Below, piece after piece: positions 7,949-14,084 of a stretch of DNA of 38,201 nt. Where the stretch lies: positions 1-38,201 of IMG/VR virus record IMGVR_UViG_3300031238_000172, one strand, 5' to 3'. Position 1 is the stretch's first letter. Every line of letters starts with the position of its first letter. Source of the DNA: a virus. The notes below the pieces were generated by a model that was not told the origin of the DNA, did no database searches, and was given only the letters and a program-made list of their open reading frames with translations. Made by a program: the position numbers and the translations under genes.

Positions 7949-8520
7949 GGGGTGCGATCGCCAAGTGCGGGTGAAGTCGGAGCGGGCGGATTCGGATGCC
8001 AGTCAATCAAGGCGTCAAGCCGGCCTCGGCAGACCTCGTACTGCGCTCCTGCATCGATAGACCACCCGGCGATGTCGGCGTCCGAGGCGCTGATGTCTTG
8101 GTCGTCGGGATGGGCGGCAACGGCTGCACCCGCTGCAGGAGTGCTGCTGGAGGCCGAGGACATACCTGCGACGTGGAGCCCTGCGGAGCTGTTGAGCAAG
8201 CGCAGAGCAGGCACGCCAAGACAAGGGCGGCCAGTGGTAGCTTTGGCGATGGCATCGTGTTTCTCCCGAGAAAGTTGGTTGATTTGGTCCTCACGCTGCA
8301 GTAGCGTCTGGGTCAGTTCATCGCCACGGGCGTTGGCCACCTGCAGGCGGTTGATGGCGTCCTCACTGGCGCGCAGTAGTTGTCGAGTGCGATCGCGGTC
8401 AGCCTCGGCCAGTTTGACCAGAAGCGGCGCTTGCGCCGTGTGCCAGACAACACTGCCTGCCGCGACCAGGGCGGCGCCGGCCAGGATCAACTTGGGTAGG
8501 GTTAGGATGGAGCTGCTCAT
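7945..8520 (-). CDS. Rz-like inner-membrane spanin subunit
   Basis: 191 residues. The chosen ATG at 8520 overlaps the endolysin stop (ATGA) and gives MSSSILTLPKL followed by an N-terminal signal-anchor helix (about residues 8-27), then a helical periplasmic domain (about 30-90: EADRDRTRQLLRASEDAINRL) as expected of an i-spanin. The second half is low-complexity and overlaps the nested Rz1 frame, ending in YEVCRGRLDALIDWH, a motif seen at the C-terminus of many phage lysis-region proteins. Together with Rz1 it would span the periplasm and fuse the membranes at the end of lysis. Confidence 0.8.
   Translation of the reverse strand: MSSSILTLPKLILAGAALVAAGSVVWHTAQAPLLVKLAEADRDRTRQLLRASEDAINRLQVANARGDELTQTLLQREDQINQLSREKHDAIAKATTGRPCLGVPALRLLNSSAGLHVAGMSSASSSTPAAGAAVAAHPDDQDISASDADIAGWSIDAGAQYEVCRGRLDALIDWHPNPPAPTSPALGDRTP
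8007..8255 (-). CDS. Rz1-like outer-membrane lipoprotein, nested in Rz
   Basis: 82 residues, read in another frame entirely inside the Rz gene, the classical Rz/Rz1 arrangement. The ATG at 8255 gives a lipoprotein signal peptide (MPSPKLPLAALVLACLLCAC) with the probable lipidated cysteine at the second Cys of the CAC, then a short proline-rich mature part (PRPPAALLQRVQPLPPIP), as in o-spanins. It would reach the outer membrane and pair with Rz. A longer in-frame start at 8294 adds 13 residues before the signal peptide and is less likely. Confidence 0.78.
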   Translation of the reverse strand: MPSPKLPLAALVLACLLCACSTAPQGSTSQVCPRPPAALLQRVQPLPPIPTTKTSAPRTPTSPGGLSMQERSTRSAEAGLTP

Positions 8521-9233
8521 ACGCCGGGCCCCCACGACAGGTAGAGCGGCTGCAGCACTTGGATGATGCGTTTGGGGTAGGCTCGGTTTTCTTTCCAGGC
8601 AGCGGCTGTCCGACCCGCGTTCACCTGGTCCACCGAGCCAAACCACACCAGCGGGTCGAGCCCCTTACCCGACGCCAGTGCCTTGTCGCGGTTCACCCAC
8701 CCAAGGCCACCGTTGTAGGCGGACAGAGCAAAGGCAAAGCGGTTGCGGCCGTCAGCGCCGCGAACACGGTCATGCAGCCACTTGTCGTATCCCACCAAAG
8801 CCTGCAACGCCCAGACCGGATTGCGTGGCTGGCATTGATCGGCTGTCATGTTGTTGAGCTGGCACCACCACGTGGCTGTGGTGGGCATGAACTGCCCCAT
8901 GCCCACTGCACCAACCTGACTCACGGCGGAAGGGTTCCAGCCGCTCTCCTGGTGCACCTGGGCAGCCAGCGCGGCAACTGGGGCATCCAGACCCCATTGG
9001 GAATGGGCGGTGCGTACCAGGTCTGCACGGTAGCGGGCGGCGTTCGATGGCACCTGTTGCGCGCATGCCTGCGAGAAAAATCCACCGAGAAACAGAACTA
9101 TGGTCAGTCCGCCCCAAATGAAGAGCTTGACCGCAATCTCCCGCCAATCAACCGGAGGCAGCACTGCGTTGAAGGTCATGAAAATGACCAGCGCGACAAA
9201 TACCCACTGTGGCCAATGCATCGTGATGGCCAC
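8517..9233 (-). CDS. Lytic transglycosylase endolysin with N-terminal membrane segment
   Basis: 238 residues. The catalytic domain (about 62-238) is an SLT/goose-lysozyme-like transglycosylase: HQESGWNP with catalytic E96, GMGQFMP (111-117) and AYNGG further on; it would cleave the glycan of peptidoglycan during lysis. The first 57 residues hold two hydrophobic helices (about 8-26 and 36-53) and end in QACAQQ, which could be a signal-peptidase site after the ACA. This part resembles the separate small membrane protein found before the endolysin in related prophages, so the gene may be a fusion of the two. The start is 1 bp after the holin stop. Confidence 0.88.
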   Translation of the reverse strand: MAITMHWPQWVFVALVIFMTFNAVLPPVDWREIAVKLFIWGGLTIVLFLGGFFSQACAQQVPSNAARYRADLVRTAHSQWGLDAPVAALAAQVHQESGWNPSAVSQVGAVGMGQFMPTTATWWCQLNNMTADQCQPRNPVWALQALVGYDKWLHDRVRGADGRNRFAFALSAYNGGLGWVNRDKALASGKGLDPLVWFGSVDQVNAGRTAAAWKENRAYPKRIIQVLQPLYLSWGPGV

Positions 9234-9234
9234 G

Positions 9235-9612
9235 TTACGCCCCCAGACCCATGGTCAGCATCGCGCATCCGATGATGACTGCCCTGCGCAGCATGGACAC
9301 GCCGGCCATCAGTAGCATCGTGCGATCCATCACATTGATGCTGGCCTCGTATTCACCCTTCTGCCCCAGCTTGATCGTCTCCTGTTCCACGTCCTCCTGC
9401 AGGAAGCCATCAGGCCGCGCATACGGAAAGATGGACCGGTCCAGCCAGTAACCAACCACGGCCGCAAGCGACACCAGGCTCAACTTGTACAGGCTCACAG
9501 GCAACTGGTGCGGGGCAATTGCCCACACGCAGGCCAGCAGCAACACCGTGATGAGAAACCAGCCGCTGAGGCGCGGCAGGCGCTTATGGAGTGGGGGCTT
9601 TGAAGTGTTCAT
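9235..9612 (-). CDS. Putative holin, first gene of leftward late operon
   Basis: 125 residues with three hydrophobic segments: about 16-35 (GWFLITVLLLACVWAIAP), 41-63 and 99-124. A short basic N-terminus and a polar stretch with EDVEQETIKLGQKGEYEA lie between. Small multi-TM proteins directly before an endolysin are usually holins that time lysis; this shape also resembles putative phage holin families of Burkholderiales phages. No Shine-Dalgarno sequence is present within 20 bases of the ATG, and the Mor-type palindrome ends 35 bp upstream, so the transcript may be leaderless or nearly so. An alternative is a non-holin lysis regulator. Confidence 0.72.
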   Translation of the reverse strand: MNTSKPPLHKRLPRLSGWFLITVLLLACVWAIAPHQLPVSLYKLSLVSLAAVVGYWLDRSIFPYARPDGFLQEDVEQETIKLGQKGEYEASINVMDRTMLLMAGVSMLRRAVIIGCAMLTMGLGA

Positions 9613-9667
9613 GCCGCGACTGTGCCGCGCGCGCGCGAACTACGATAAATGAAGTGCTTCAGTTATT
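9613..9667 (-). promoter_or_regulatory. Leftward late promoter with Mor-type palindrome
   Basis: On the minus strand the palindrome reads AACTGAA-GCAC-TTCATTT (9664 to 9647), with AAT directly before it; one arm position differs from perfect symmetry. The same element, in the same orientation relative to transcription and at the same 35-bp distance from the start codon, precedes the other late operon at 23928-23945. Its centre is 43.5 bp from the A of the ATG at 9612. CACAGT lies where a -10 would fall if transcription began at that A. An alternating CG tract (9626-9637) lies between. Binding by Mor is inferred from context. Confidence 0.65.
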
Positions 9668-9692
9668 AGGCTGGTGCGCAAGCTCCGAAACT

Positions 9693-9721
9693 GGAAGCCT
9701 CCCGCTATGGCGAGGGCTTCC
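9693..9721. repeat. Inverted repeat downstream of the late-promoter palindrome
   Basis: GGAAGCC (9693-9699) and GGCTTCC (9715-9721) form a 7-bp perfect outer stem around a partly complementary interior. There is no T-run on either strand, so it is not a convincing rho-independent terminator. It lies between the leftward late promoter and the rightward accessory genes and could insulate them or structure the leader of the gene at 9758. Confidence 0.45.
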
Positions 9722-9757
9722 GCTGTTAGCCACGGCAAACAATCTGAAAGGTTCACC

Positions 9758-10039
9758 ATGAAAAAATCGTTCCGGGGTTTCCTGAGTCTGGCGTTTGCAT
9801 GTGCCATCGCGGTCGGCAGTTTGCTGGTGTCGTCCGTCGCCCATGTGGCGAAGACGGCCTACGTTACCTGTCGGGCCTTCAAAAACCTGTTGGTTGATGG
9901 CTTCATGGCCATGGCCACCAAGCAGCCTGCCCAGCCTGAAGCCGTTGCCTATGTGCGCGCCAAGGAATTTGTGCTGCGCATTGCCAAGCGCGAGCGCCCG
10001 GTGGTCACCCAGTCCTGGCGCATGTGCCCGAGCACATAG
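9758..10039 (+). CDS. Small protein with N-terminal membrane/signal segment
   Basis: 93 residues, unrecognised. The ATG at 9758 is preceded by GAAAGG at 6-base spacing and opens a basic-hydrophobic stretch (MKKSFRG, then LSLAFACAIAVGSLLVSSVAH to about residue 30), a signal anchor or signal peptide. The remainder is short, basic and ends in a Ser/Thr-rich tail. It is the first of a rightward group of small genes inserted between the two divergent blocks; an in-frame GTG further upstream (9674) would put a hydrophilic leader before the signal and is unlikely. Confidence 0.6.
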   Translation: MKKSFRGFLSLAFACAIAVGSLLVSSVAHVAKTAYVTCRAFKNLLVDGFMAMATKQPAQPEAVAYVRAKEFVLRIAKRERPVVTQSWRMCPST

Positions 10040-10063
10040 CCCATCCCGGTCTTTCTCCTGTCA

Positions 10064-10294
10064 ATGACCGAAGAGCAAATCGCCATGGCGACCGCCTTGA
10101 GTGCGGTCACCTTTGCCCCGGGAATCGGGACCAAGCGATTTGCCAGAAATATGGGGCTCATGGTTGCCAATCAGCCCGACCGTGAACTGACACCAAAACA
10201 GGCTGAGTACTTGCGCACAGCGGTGATCCGCTTCAGACGCCAGATACCGCGTCACGTAGTTGAAACCGCCATACGCCTGAACCCGAGTAATTGA
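10064..10294 (+). CDS. Small conserved-looking phage protein
   Basis: 76 residues, basic, probably helical: TFAPGIGTKRFARNMG in the first half and LTPKQAEYLRTAVIRFRRQIP in the second, a pattern I associate with small phage proteins of unknown function. It starts 24 bp after the previous gene and ends 2 bp before the Gp49-family gene, so the three form a transcription unit. No domain with known activity is visible. Confidence 0.6.
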   Translation: MTEEQIAMATALSAVTFAPGIGTKRFARNMGLMVANQPDRELTPKQAEYLRTAVIRFRRQIPRHVVETAIRLNPSN

Positions 10295-10296
10295 AC

Positions 10297-10665
10297 ATGA
10301 GCACAACAAGCACCCCCTCATCGTCTGACGCCAGCATTGAACAGGAGATCCAGCAGAAGGGCCTCACCGCTCCGCGCGTAACGCCCGACCGAATCGACCT
10401 ACTCATGGAGCGAGTGCAGTTCACGTTCAATACCCTGGGAACCAGTACCTTCTATCATGCGTTTTTGGATGCAGAGTTCTACCTGGCAACCGGTCACTCG
10501 GCCTGCGTATCCAAGGAAAACTTCGATAAAGAACTTGGTCAGAAATTCGCCGTAGACAAGGCGCTCAGCGCCGCACGCGACAAGCTGTGGGAGCTAGAGG
10601 GCTACACGCTGCGTCAGCACCTGGCCGAAGAGTTGAGCCCATTTGATGCCGTTATCGGCATGTAG
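10297..10665 (+). CDS. Gp49-family phage protein
   Basis: 122 residues from the ATG at 10297, which lies just past the preceding stop. The segment VTPDRIDLLMERVQF..., the GHSACVSKENFDKELG core and AARDKLWELEGYTLRQHL are the recurring signature of the phage Gp49/gp66-like family (a small family of unknown function found in many tailed phages). The stop is an amber TAG at 10663-10665, and the same frame remains open for 70 more codons with coding-like composition, so the gene may once have been, or may still be by readthrough, part of a longer protein. Confidence 0.75.
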   Translation: MSTTSTPSSSDASIEQEIQQKGLTAPRVTPDRIDLLMERVQFTFNTLGTSTFYHAFLDAEFYLATGHSACVSKENFDKELGQKFAVDKALSAARDKLWELEGYTLRQHLAEELSPFDAVIGM

Positions 10666-10875
10666 GTTCGCAAGTGGGCGGAAGCACTCAAATCCGCATC
10701 TGTTCGCCTGGATCGTCCGGTCTACTCCTCGGCGTTGATGACCCTCATTGAAATGATGGTCGAGTCCAATGCGGGACAAGTGGATGTGACGCTGGAAGGC
10801 ATCAACTTTTCAGGTGAACCCGTGGGCGATTGGACCGTAAAGATTGAGCGCGTCCACAACGACCTGGAAGGTTGA
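10666..10875 (+). other. In-frame open region after the amber stop of the Gp49-family gene
   Basis: 70 sense codons follow the TAG in exactly the same frame and end at TGA 10873-10875. The encoded sequence looks like real protein (KWAEALKSASVRLDRP, LIEMMVESN, GDWTVKIERVHND). The first in-frame ATG is at 10738 and has no ribosome site; no ATG or GTG lies near the beginning. Possible readings are amber readthrough, a fresh nonsense mutation or assembly error in a 193-residue gene, or a gene that lost its own start. No function is recognised. Confidence 0.5.
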
Positions 10876-10882
10876 CGCGGAT

Positions 10883-10921
10883 AAAAAAGACAGGGCGAAT
10901 GCCCGGGGTGCGTCAACACCC
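10883..10921 (-). terminator. Rho-independent terminator of the leftward immunity operon
   Basis: On the minus strand two small stems occur in series, GGGTG/CACCC (10921-10906) and GGGC-ATTC-GCCC (10904-10893), followed after a few bases by TCTTTTTT (T-run at 10888-10883). This is the usual hairpin plus U-tract layout for leftward transcripts ending after the gene at 10972. It lies in the gap between convergent gene groups, only 7 bases after the rightward TGA at 10875. Confidence 0.6.
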
Positions 10922-10971
10922 TGGTCACCCGCCTCCGCCGTGGTTGAGCACGGCATTGACCGAAGACCGTG

Positions 10972-11199
10972 CTACCTGCCACAGCATGGGCACCCACCCG
11001 GGGCGGGGCCGAAATTTACTGCCGCCTGAGACTTCCTACCAAAATTAGGATCCGAACTCTCGCTGAGTGACTTGTGTAGCAAATCACGCACTTGTGCTGT
11101 CCCGTTGATGAACTTGTTCATCTCAGCCGCAGCGGCCGCTCTTTGGGTGTCGGTTAGCTCAAAAAAACCGTTTAAAACCAACCTTACTTTCGGGTCCAT
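10972..11199 (-). CDS. Small protein with C-terminal CPCC motif
   Basis: 75 residues, unrecognised. Mostly helical (FFELTDTQRAAAAAEMNKFING) with a C-terminal GGCPCCGR that could bind a metal, perhaps by dimerisation since only three cysteines are present. It is the last gene of the leftward operon that starts with the repressor, 12 bp after the SLATT-like gene and before the terminator. Coupling with that zinc-ribbon membrane protein is possible but only positional. Confidence 0.6.
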   Translation of the reverse strand: MDPKVRLVLNGFFELTDTQRAAAAAEMNKFINGTAQVRDLLHKSLSESSDPNFGRKSQAAVNFGPAPGGCPCCGR

Positions 11200-11211
11200 A
11201 CCTGTCCTCCT

Positions 11212-11769
11212 TTAGAAATTTCCACAAATGTCACAACTTGAAGGCTCCATAGACGTCGGTTTGATGCCGCACGTTGCACAGGGCAGCCCCATATGTTGAA
11301 GACTAGCGCGCATAGCGAATCGCTTTTCCTTCGGCGTGATGTGCTGAGCCAGGTCGGCTTGCTCTTGTCGGCCGTCTTCTGCTTCCAGCTCAGCATGCAT
11401 TTGAGGCGAAATATTCGGAGCGCTATTGGCCAGCTTTTCCCAAGAGTTGAAAAGACGAGTATTGGCAAGCATTGCAGACGTGGCATAGGAGTGCTGCTCA
11501 TCCCAGCGTGCTACCAGAGACCAAACTGACATAACCAATTGCACCGTGCCAACGATGCCGGCCAGAGCAAGGATATAGGGGAGTATCTTTGGCATTGTTC
11601 CGAACGACAAAATCAGGCTCCCAACGACAACAGGGACAAGGATCCCGAGGAACGTAATCGCGTTGCGCTTCCATCGAAGTCCGAGTGCACGTTGTTCAAA
11701 AATCCTGTAGGTTCCGTAAGCGTAGAACGCCCGATCTCTGCAGTGCTTGGTTACATCAGTAGTTGCCAT
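11212..11769 (-). CDS. SLATT-like two-TM protein with CxxCx11CxxC zinc ribbon
   Basis: 185 residues from the ATG at 11769, chosen because GGAGG lies 11 bases upstream; a longer frame from 11802 has no such site. An N-terminal helical part (ATTDVTKHCRDRAFYAYGTY) is followed by two transmembrane helices (about residues 36-55 and 60-83), a long cytoplasmic helical region, and a C-terminal zinc ribbon CATC-x11-CDIC. This is the pattern of the 'mobilome CxxCx(11)CxxC' proteins, which I place in the SLATT superfamily of predicted pore-forming effectors of bacterial conflict systems. A protective (superinfection or abortive) role is inference. It sits in the repressor operon, so it is probably made in the lysogen. 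Confidence 0.7.
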   Translation of the reverse strand: MATTDVTKHCRDRAFYAYGTYRIFEQRALGLRWKRNAITFLGILVPVVVGSLILSFGTMPKILPYILALAGIVGTVQLVMSVWSLVARWDEQHSYATSAMLANTRLFNSWEKLANSAPNISPQMHAELEAEDGRQEQADLAQHITPKEKRFAMRASLQHMGLPCATCGIKPTSMEPSSCDICGNF

Positions 11770-12074
11770 GTCGCGCTTTTCCTCCCTGGATTGCGTCTGC
11801 ACTTCATCACATCCAACTTCGTCTTCTTCTTATGTTCGATCACCGTCAACCATTGGAGGTTGGCAGTTGTATCTGGTCCGCCACCACACAGCGGAACGAT
11901 GTGATCCACCTCCCATCCCGGGCAGGCCCCGCGCTTGGCCCCGTTCACTGGGCATGGTTGTGAGCGCTTGAACTCAGCCACGGCCGCTTTGGAGCGCAGG
12001 ATGCGGGCGTCTGCCGGTATCGCTATCGCGACTAGGAAGGCAAGGGCGAGCGCTTCAACGGGCTTCAGGAACAT
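11751..12074 (-). CDS. Exported HNH endonuclease-like protein
   Basis: 107 residues. An N-terminal signal peptide (about residues 1-23, ending ADA) is followed by an HNH/His-Me finger: WEVDHIVPL with the metal-binding D-H, GGGPD, then NLQWLT and HKKKTKLD, plus two cysteines before and one within the core. Related exported HNH proteins are common in prophages of betaproteobacteria; activity against incoming DNA in the periplasm has been suggested for such proteins but is not shown here. The 3' end overlaps the start of the SLATT-like gene by 19 bp, so the two are translationally linked. Confidence 0.75.
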   Translation of the reverse strand: MFLKPVEALALAFLVAIAIPADARILRSKAAVAEFKRSQPCPVNGAKRGACPGWEVDHIVPLCGGGPDTTANLQWLTVIEHKKKTKLDVMKCRRNPGRKSATWQLLM

Positions 12075-12098
12075 GAGAACGCGCCTGGCATAGCTTGA

Positions 12099-12542
12099 CT
12101 ACCGACAAGCTGCGGTAATACCTGCATTGCTCGCTTCCTGCACCTCCGGGTATTTTGAGTCGGTATGAAAGAGCGTCGACGCATTCTGGCTTGCCACAAA
12201 AGGAGTAAACCCTGCATAACCACCGTAGGAGTTCTTGCCGTTGACCTCTCCGCAAACAACCTTTCCCTCTAAATATCGAACGATACGAACGTTGCGAAAC
12301 TTTGCACTGTCCGGGTCTTTCAGGATGGATGCAGTAGCCGTCTTTGCCTTTTCCATTACATCGTCCTCGGTGTTGGACTGCAAATAACTCTTCACGTCCT
12401 GGTAGTAGTCCGCTACTGTATACAACGACGCGTTTCTGAGCCTAACGATGGGGTCGTTGTAATTCTGACCGTTGTACGCGCACCCAGATAAACCGAGACA
12501 CGGCAGAAAAGCTGTAAATAACAGCGTAGTGAACAGTTTCAT
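12099..12542 (-). CDS. Lipoprotein of unknown function
   Basis: 147 residues with a clear lipoprotein signal: MKLFTTLLF... and lipobox LSGC (lipidated C21). The mature part contains AKTATASILKDPDSAKFRNV, VCGEVNGKNSYGGYAGF and FV, a pattern of small conserved lipoproteins of unknown role found in Proteobacteria. A GGGAGG ribosome site precedes the ATG. It is placed in the immunity operon between the two-TM protein and the HNH gene. Outer-membrane lipoproteins made by lysogens often block superinfection; that role is plausible but inferred. Confidence 0.75.
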   Translation of the reverse strand: MKLFTTLLFTAFLPCLGLSGCAYNGQNYNDPIVRLRNASLYTVADYYQDVKSYLQSNTEDDVMEKAKTATASILKDPDSAKFRNVRIVRYLEGKVVCGEVNGKNSYGGYAGFTPFVASQNASTLFHTDSKYPEVQEASNAGITAACR

Positions 12543-12592
12543 TTTGATCCTCCCTAGTAAGAAATTCTTTTCGAAATCTTAGCGGTGTCGAG

Positions 12593-13159
12593 TCATGCTG
12601 CTGCTGGCAAGTCTTGCCCATTTAAACCTGTTACAGCCTCATCCAACACTGCATGCCTGACCCGCGTAGCAATGCGCTGTGGCCAGATGAATGCATAGAA
12701 GAAAAGTGACAGGCCGGCCGCATATGCCACGAGTCCCACCATGAACGCTGCTGATCGCATCACGTGTGTTTGAAAGGCTTGGTCAATGTAGTCTGTCCCA
12801 TACACCCAGAGGCCCATCGAAAGGACTAACCATCCTAGCCAGCCGATCATGAGGTCAAGCCCACGCGAGTGGAACTCGAAGGCATCCGCTTGGCGGTTGT
12901 GCGACATTGCTCCCGAGTTCCAAACCCGCTTGAGTTCACGCACCGTGAAGCCATGGTCGTCCAGCAATGACTCAAGGTCGATCCGAGCCTCTTTGGAGCA
13001 ATAGATGCCCGTTGCCTGATAGAACGCAGCCTGCATCTGCGACTCTGCAAGGCTGGTCAACGTTGGGTCTAAATGCAAGATGAAATTACCGTCCCCTGTT
13101 ACTTGGACCGAACCCTGACCGCTGTTGTGTTGTTGAGGCTTGTTTTCTTCTTCGCTCAC
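12593..13159 (-). CDS. Two-TM membrane protein with N-terminal RHIM-like motif
   Basis: 188 residues, GTG start at 13159 behind GGAAGGGAG. The order is a short polar N-terminus carrying NSGQGSVQVTGDGNFIL (residues 12-28), a soluble helical domain (about 35-110; EARIDLESLLDDHGFTVREL), two transmembrane helices (about 110-128 and 142-165) and a short basic C-terminus. The N-terminal motif closely matches the extreme C-terminus of the repressor encoded immediately upstream (9 identities in 17, rest mostly conservative). It resembles the RHIM-type amyloid core (hQh-G-x-x-N-x-h) with one extra residue. I infer a membrane effector that contacts the repressor by homotypic interaction; no known family is recognised. 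Confidence 0.7.
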   Translation of the reverse strand: MSEEENKPQQHNSGQGSVQVTGDGNFILHLDPTLTSLAESQMQAAFYQATGIYCSKEARIDLESLLDDHGFTVRELKRVWNSGAMSHNRQADAFEFHSRGLDLMIGWLGWLVLSMGLWVYGTDYIDQAFQTHVMRSAAFMVGLVAYAAGLSLFFYAFIWPQRIATRVRHAVLDEAVTGLNGQDLPAAA

Positions 13160-13187
13160 TTATCACTCCCTTCCTTTCATTAAAAAA

Positions 13188-13805
13188 CTACTTTCGCCTG
13201 GGCATTACGAAATTGCCTGTCCCTTTGATTTGCACCGCACCAGGCGCTGAGTTGACCTGGTTGTTGTTGCCCATCGCCGGTGTTTGAGGCACGGGCTGCC
13301 CAGGCAGTCCTGCGGACAGTAGTGCAGCCGTCTGAATCAGATTCGCCTTAGCCTCGCGCGTGCAGCGGCGGTAGGTGTCCAACAGCATTTGCTCGTCTGG
13401 TGGCAGTTCTTTGCGCAATCGCTGAATGGCACTGACAACGACGTCTTGTTTGCCTGCGTTGACGCCCATGGCAATGTCCCGCGCGGCCATGGAGTCCTCT
13501 TCGTCCAAATCCATTTCCGCCACGCGTGTGGCACTGAGCTTGAGCTGCGTAAGCATGGCTCCCACCTGCTCGCCGCCAACGGAATTGAACATCTCACCAG
13601 TGCCAGTTGCCAGCCAGTGCGCATTCAGATTGAGCGTCTGAACCAAGCGGCGGGTTTCGTCGGGATCAAGCTTTTTTACCTTGCCAGACGTAAGGCTTTT
13701 CACTCTGTCCAGCGGGACACCAAGTACGTCGGCGAGGTCTTTTTGCTTGAGGCCGCAAACAGCCATCACCTCCTTCAAAAGTGAAGAAACAGGTGAAATA
13801 TTCAT
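13188..13805 (-). CDS. Prophage repressor, HTH protein with RHIM-like C-terminal tail
   Basis: 205 residues. Residues about 8-60 form an XRE-type helix-turn-helix (LKQKDLADVLGVPLDRVKSL). A helical middle follows (about 75-165), with no LexA/S24 peptidase catalytic residues visible, so RecA-stimulated self-cleavage is not expected. The tail, NSAPGAVQIKGTGNFVM (185-201), matches the N-terminus of the next gene's product. It is transcribed divergently from the early operon, has AAAGGA before its ATG, and an inverted repeat (13795-13810) overlaps its start codon, which suggests autoregulation. The location and HTH make it the lysogeny repressor; the tail's role is unknown. Confidence 0.85.
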   Translation of the reverse strand: MNISPVSSLLKEVMAVCGLKQKDLADVLGVPLDRVKSLTSGKVKKLDPDETRRLVQTLNLNAHWLATGTGEMFNSVGGEQVGAMLTQLKLSATRVAEMDLDEEDSMAARDIAMGVNAGKQDVVVSAIQRLRKELPPDEQMLLDTYRRCTREAKANLIQTAALLSAGLPGQPVPQTPAMGNNNQVNSAPGAVQIKGTGNFVMPRRK

Positions 13806-13839
13806 ATTTCCTTTACAGGTGGAATAATTCCACTACAAT
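13789..13839 (+). promoter_or_regulatory. Early promoter and repressor operators
   Basis: A rightward promoter with -35 TTTACA (13812-13817), 16-bp spacer and -10 TACAAT (13834-13839). The spacer is filled by a perfect palindrome, GTGGAAT-A-ATTCCAC (13819-13833), an obvious operator. A second inverted repeat, GAAATAT-TC-ATATTTC (13795-13810), covers the repressor start codon. Both lie in a direct repeat ACAGGTGRAATA (starting 13789 and 13815, 26 bp apart). Repressor bound at the first would block the early promoter, and at the second would limit its own synthesis. Which protein binds is inferred; the leftward promoter for the repressor was not resolved. Confidence 0.8.
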
Positions 13840-13892
13840 CACACCAACCCAATAAAAACCAATCAATTCGACAGCCGCGACAAGGAGCCGCC

Positions 13893-14084
13893 ATGCAAAT
13901 CGTCATCGATACCCAGCGCGCCAACGACATCAAGCACAAGCTGCGTCAGCGCAACACCACTCTCAAGCAATGGGCAGCAACCCACGGCTACGCCTACTAC
14001 ACCGTCAGCAATGTCATGCGCGGCGTCAACAAGGCCACTTTCGGCGCTGGCCGTGAAGTAGCAGAGAAGCTTCTCGCGCTGTGA
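13893..14084 (+). CDS. Early DNA-binding regulator (BcepMu gp16-like / Ner-like)
   Basis: 63 residues. The helix-turn-helix TLKQWAATHGYAYYTVSNVMRG followed by KATFGAGREVAEKLL matches the small BcepMu gp16-type phage proteins, which occupy the place of Mu Ner as first gene of the early operon. Its likely job is to damp the early and/or repressor promoter after induction. AAGGAG precedes the ATG by 5 bases, and the predicted transcription start lies about 45 bases upstream. Confidence 0.8.
   Translation: MQIVIDTQRANDIKHKLRQRNTTLKQWAATHGYAYYTVSNVMRGVNKATFGAGREVAEKLLAL

Noticed and set aside
9674-9757. Longer N-terminus for the gene at 9758 starting from GTG 9674
   Set aside because: It would put 28 polar residues ahead of a clear signal sequence and would ignore the well-placed GAAAGG before 9758.
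1400-13805. Leftward block as part of a second, tandem prophage
   Set aside because: No function is duplicated between the blocks, together they make one complete set, and both late operons have the same palindrome and spacing.
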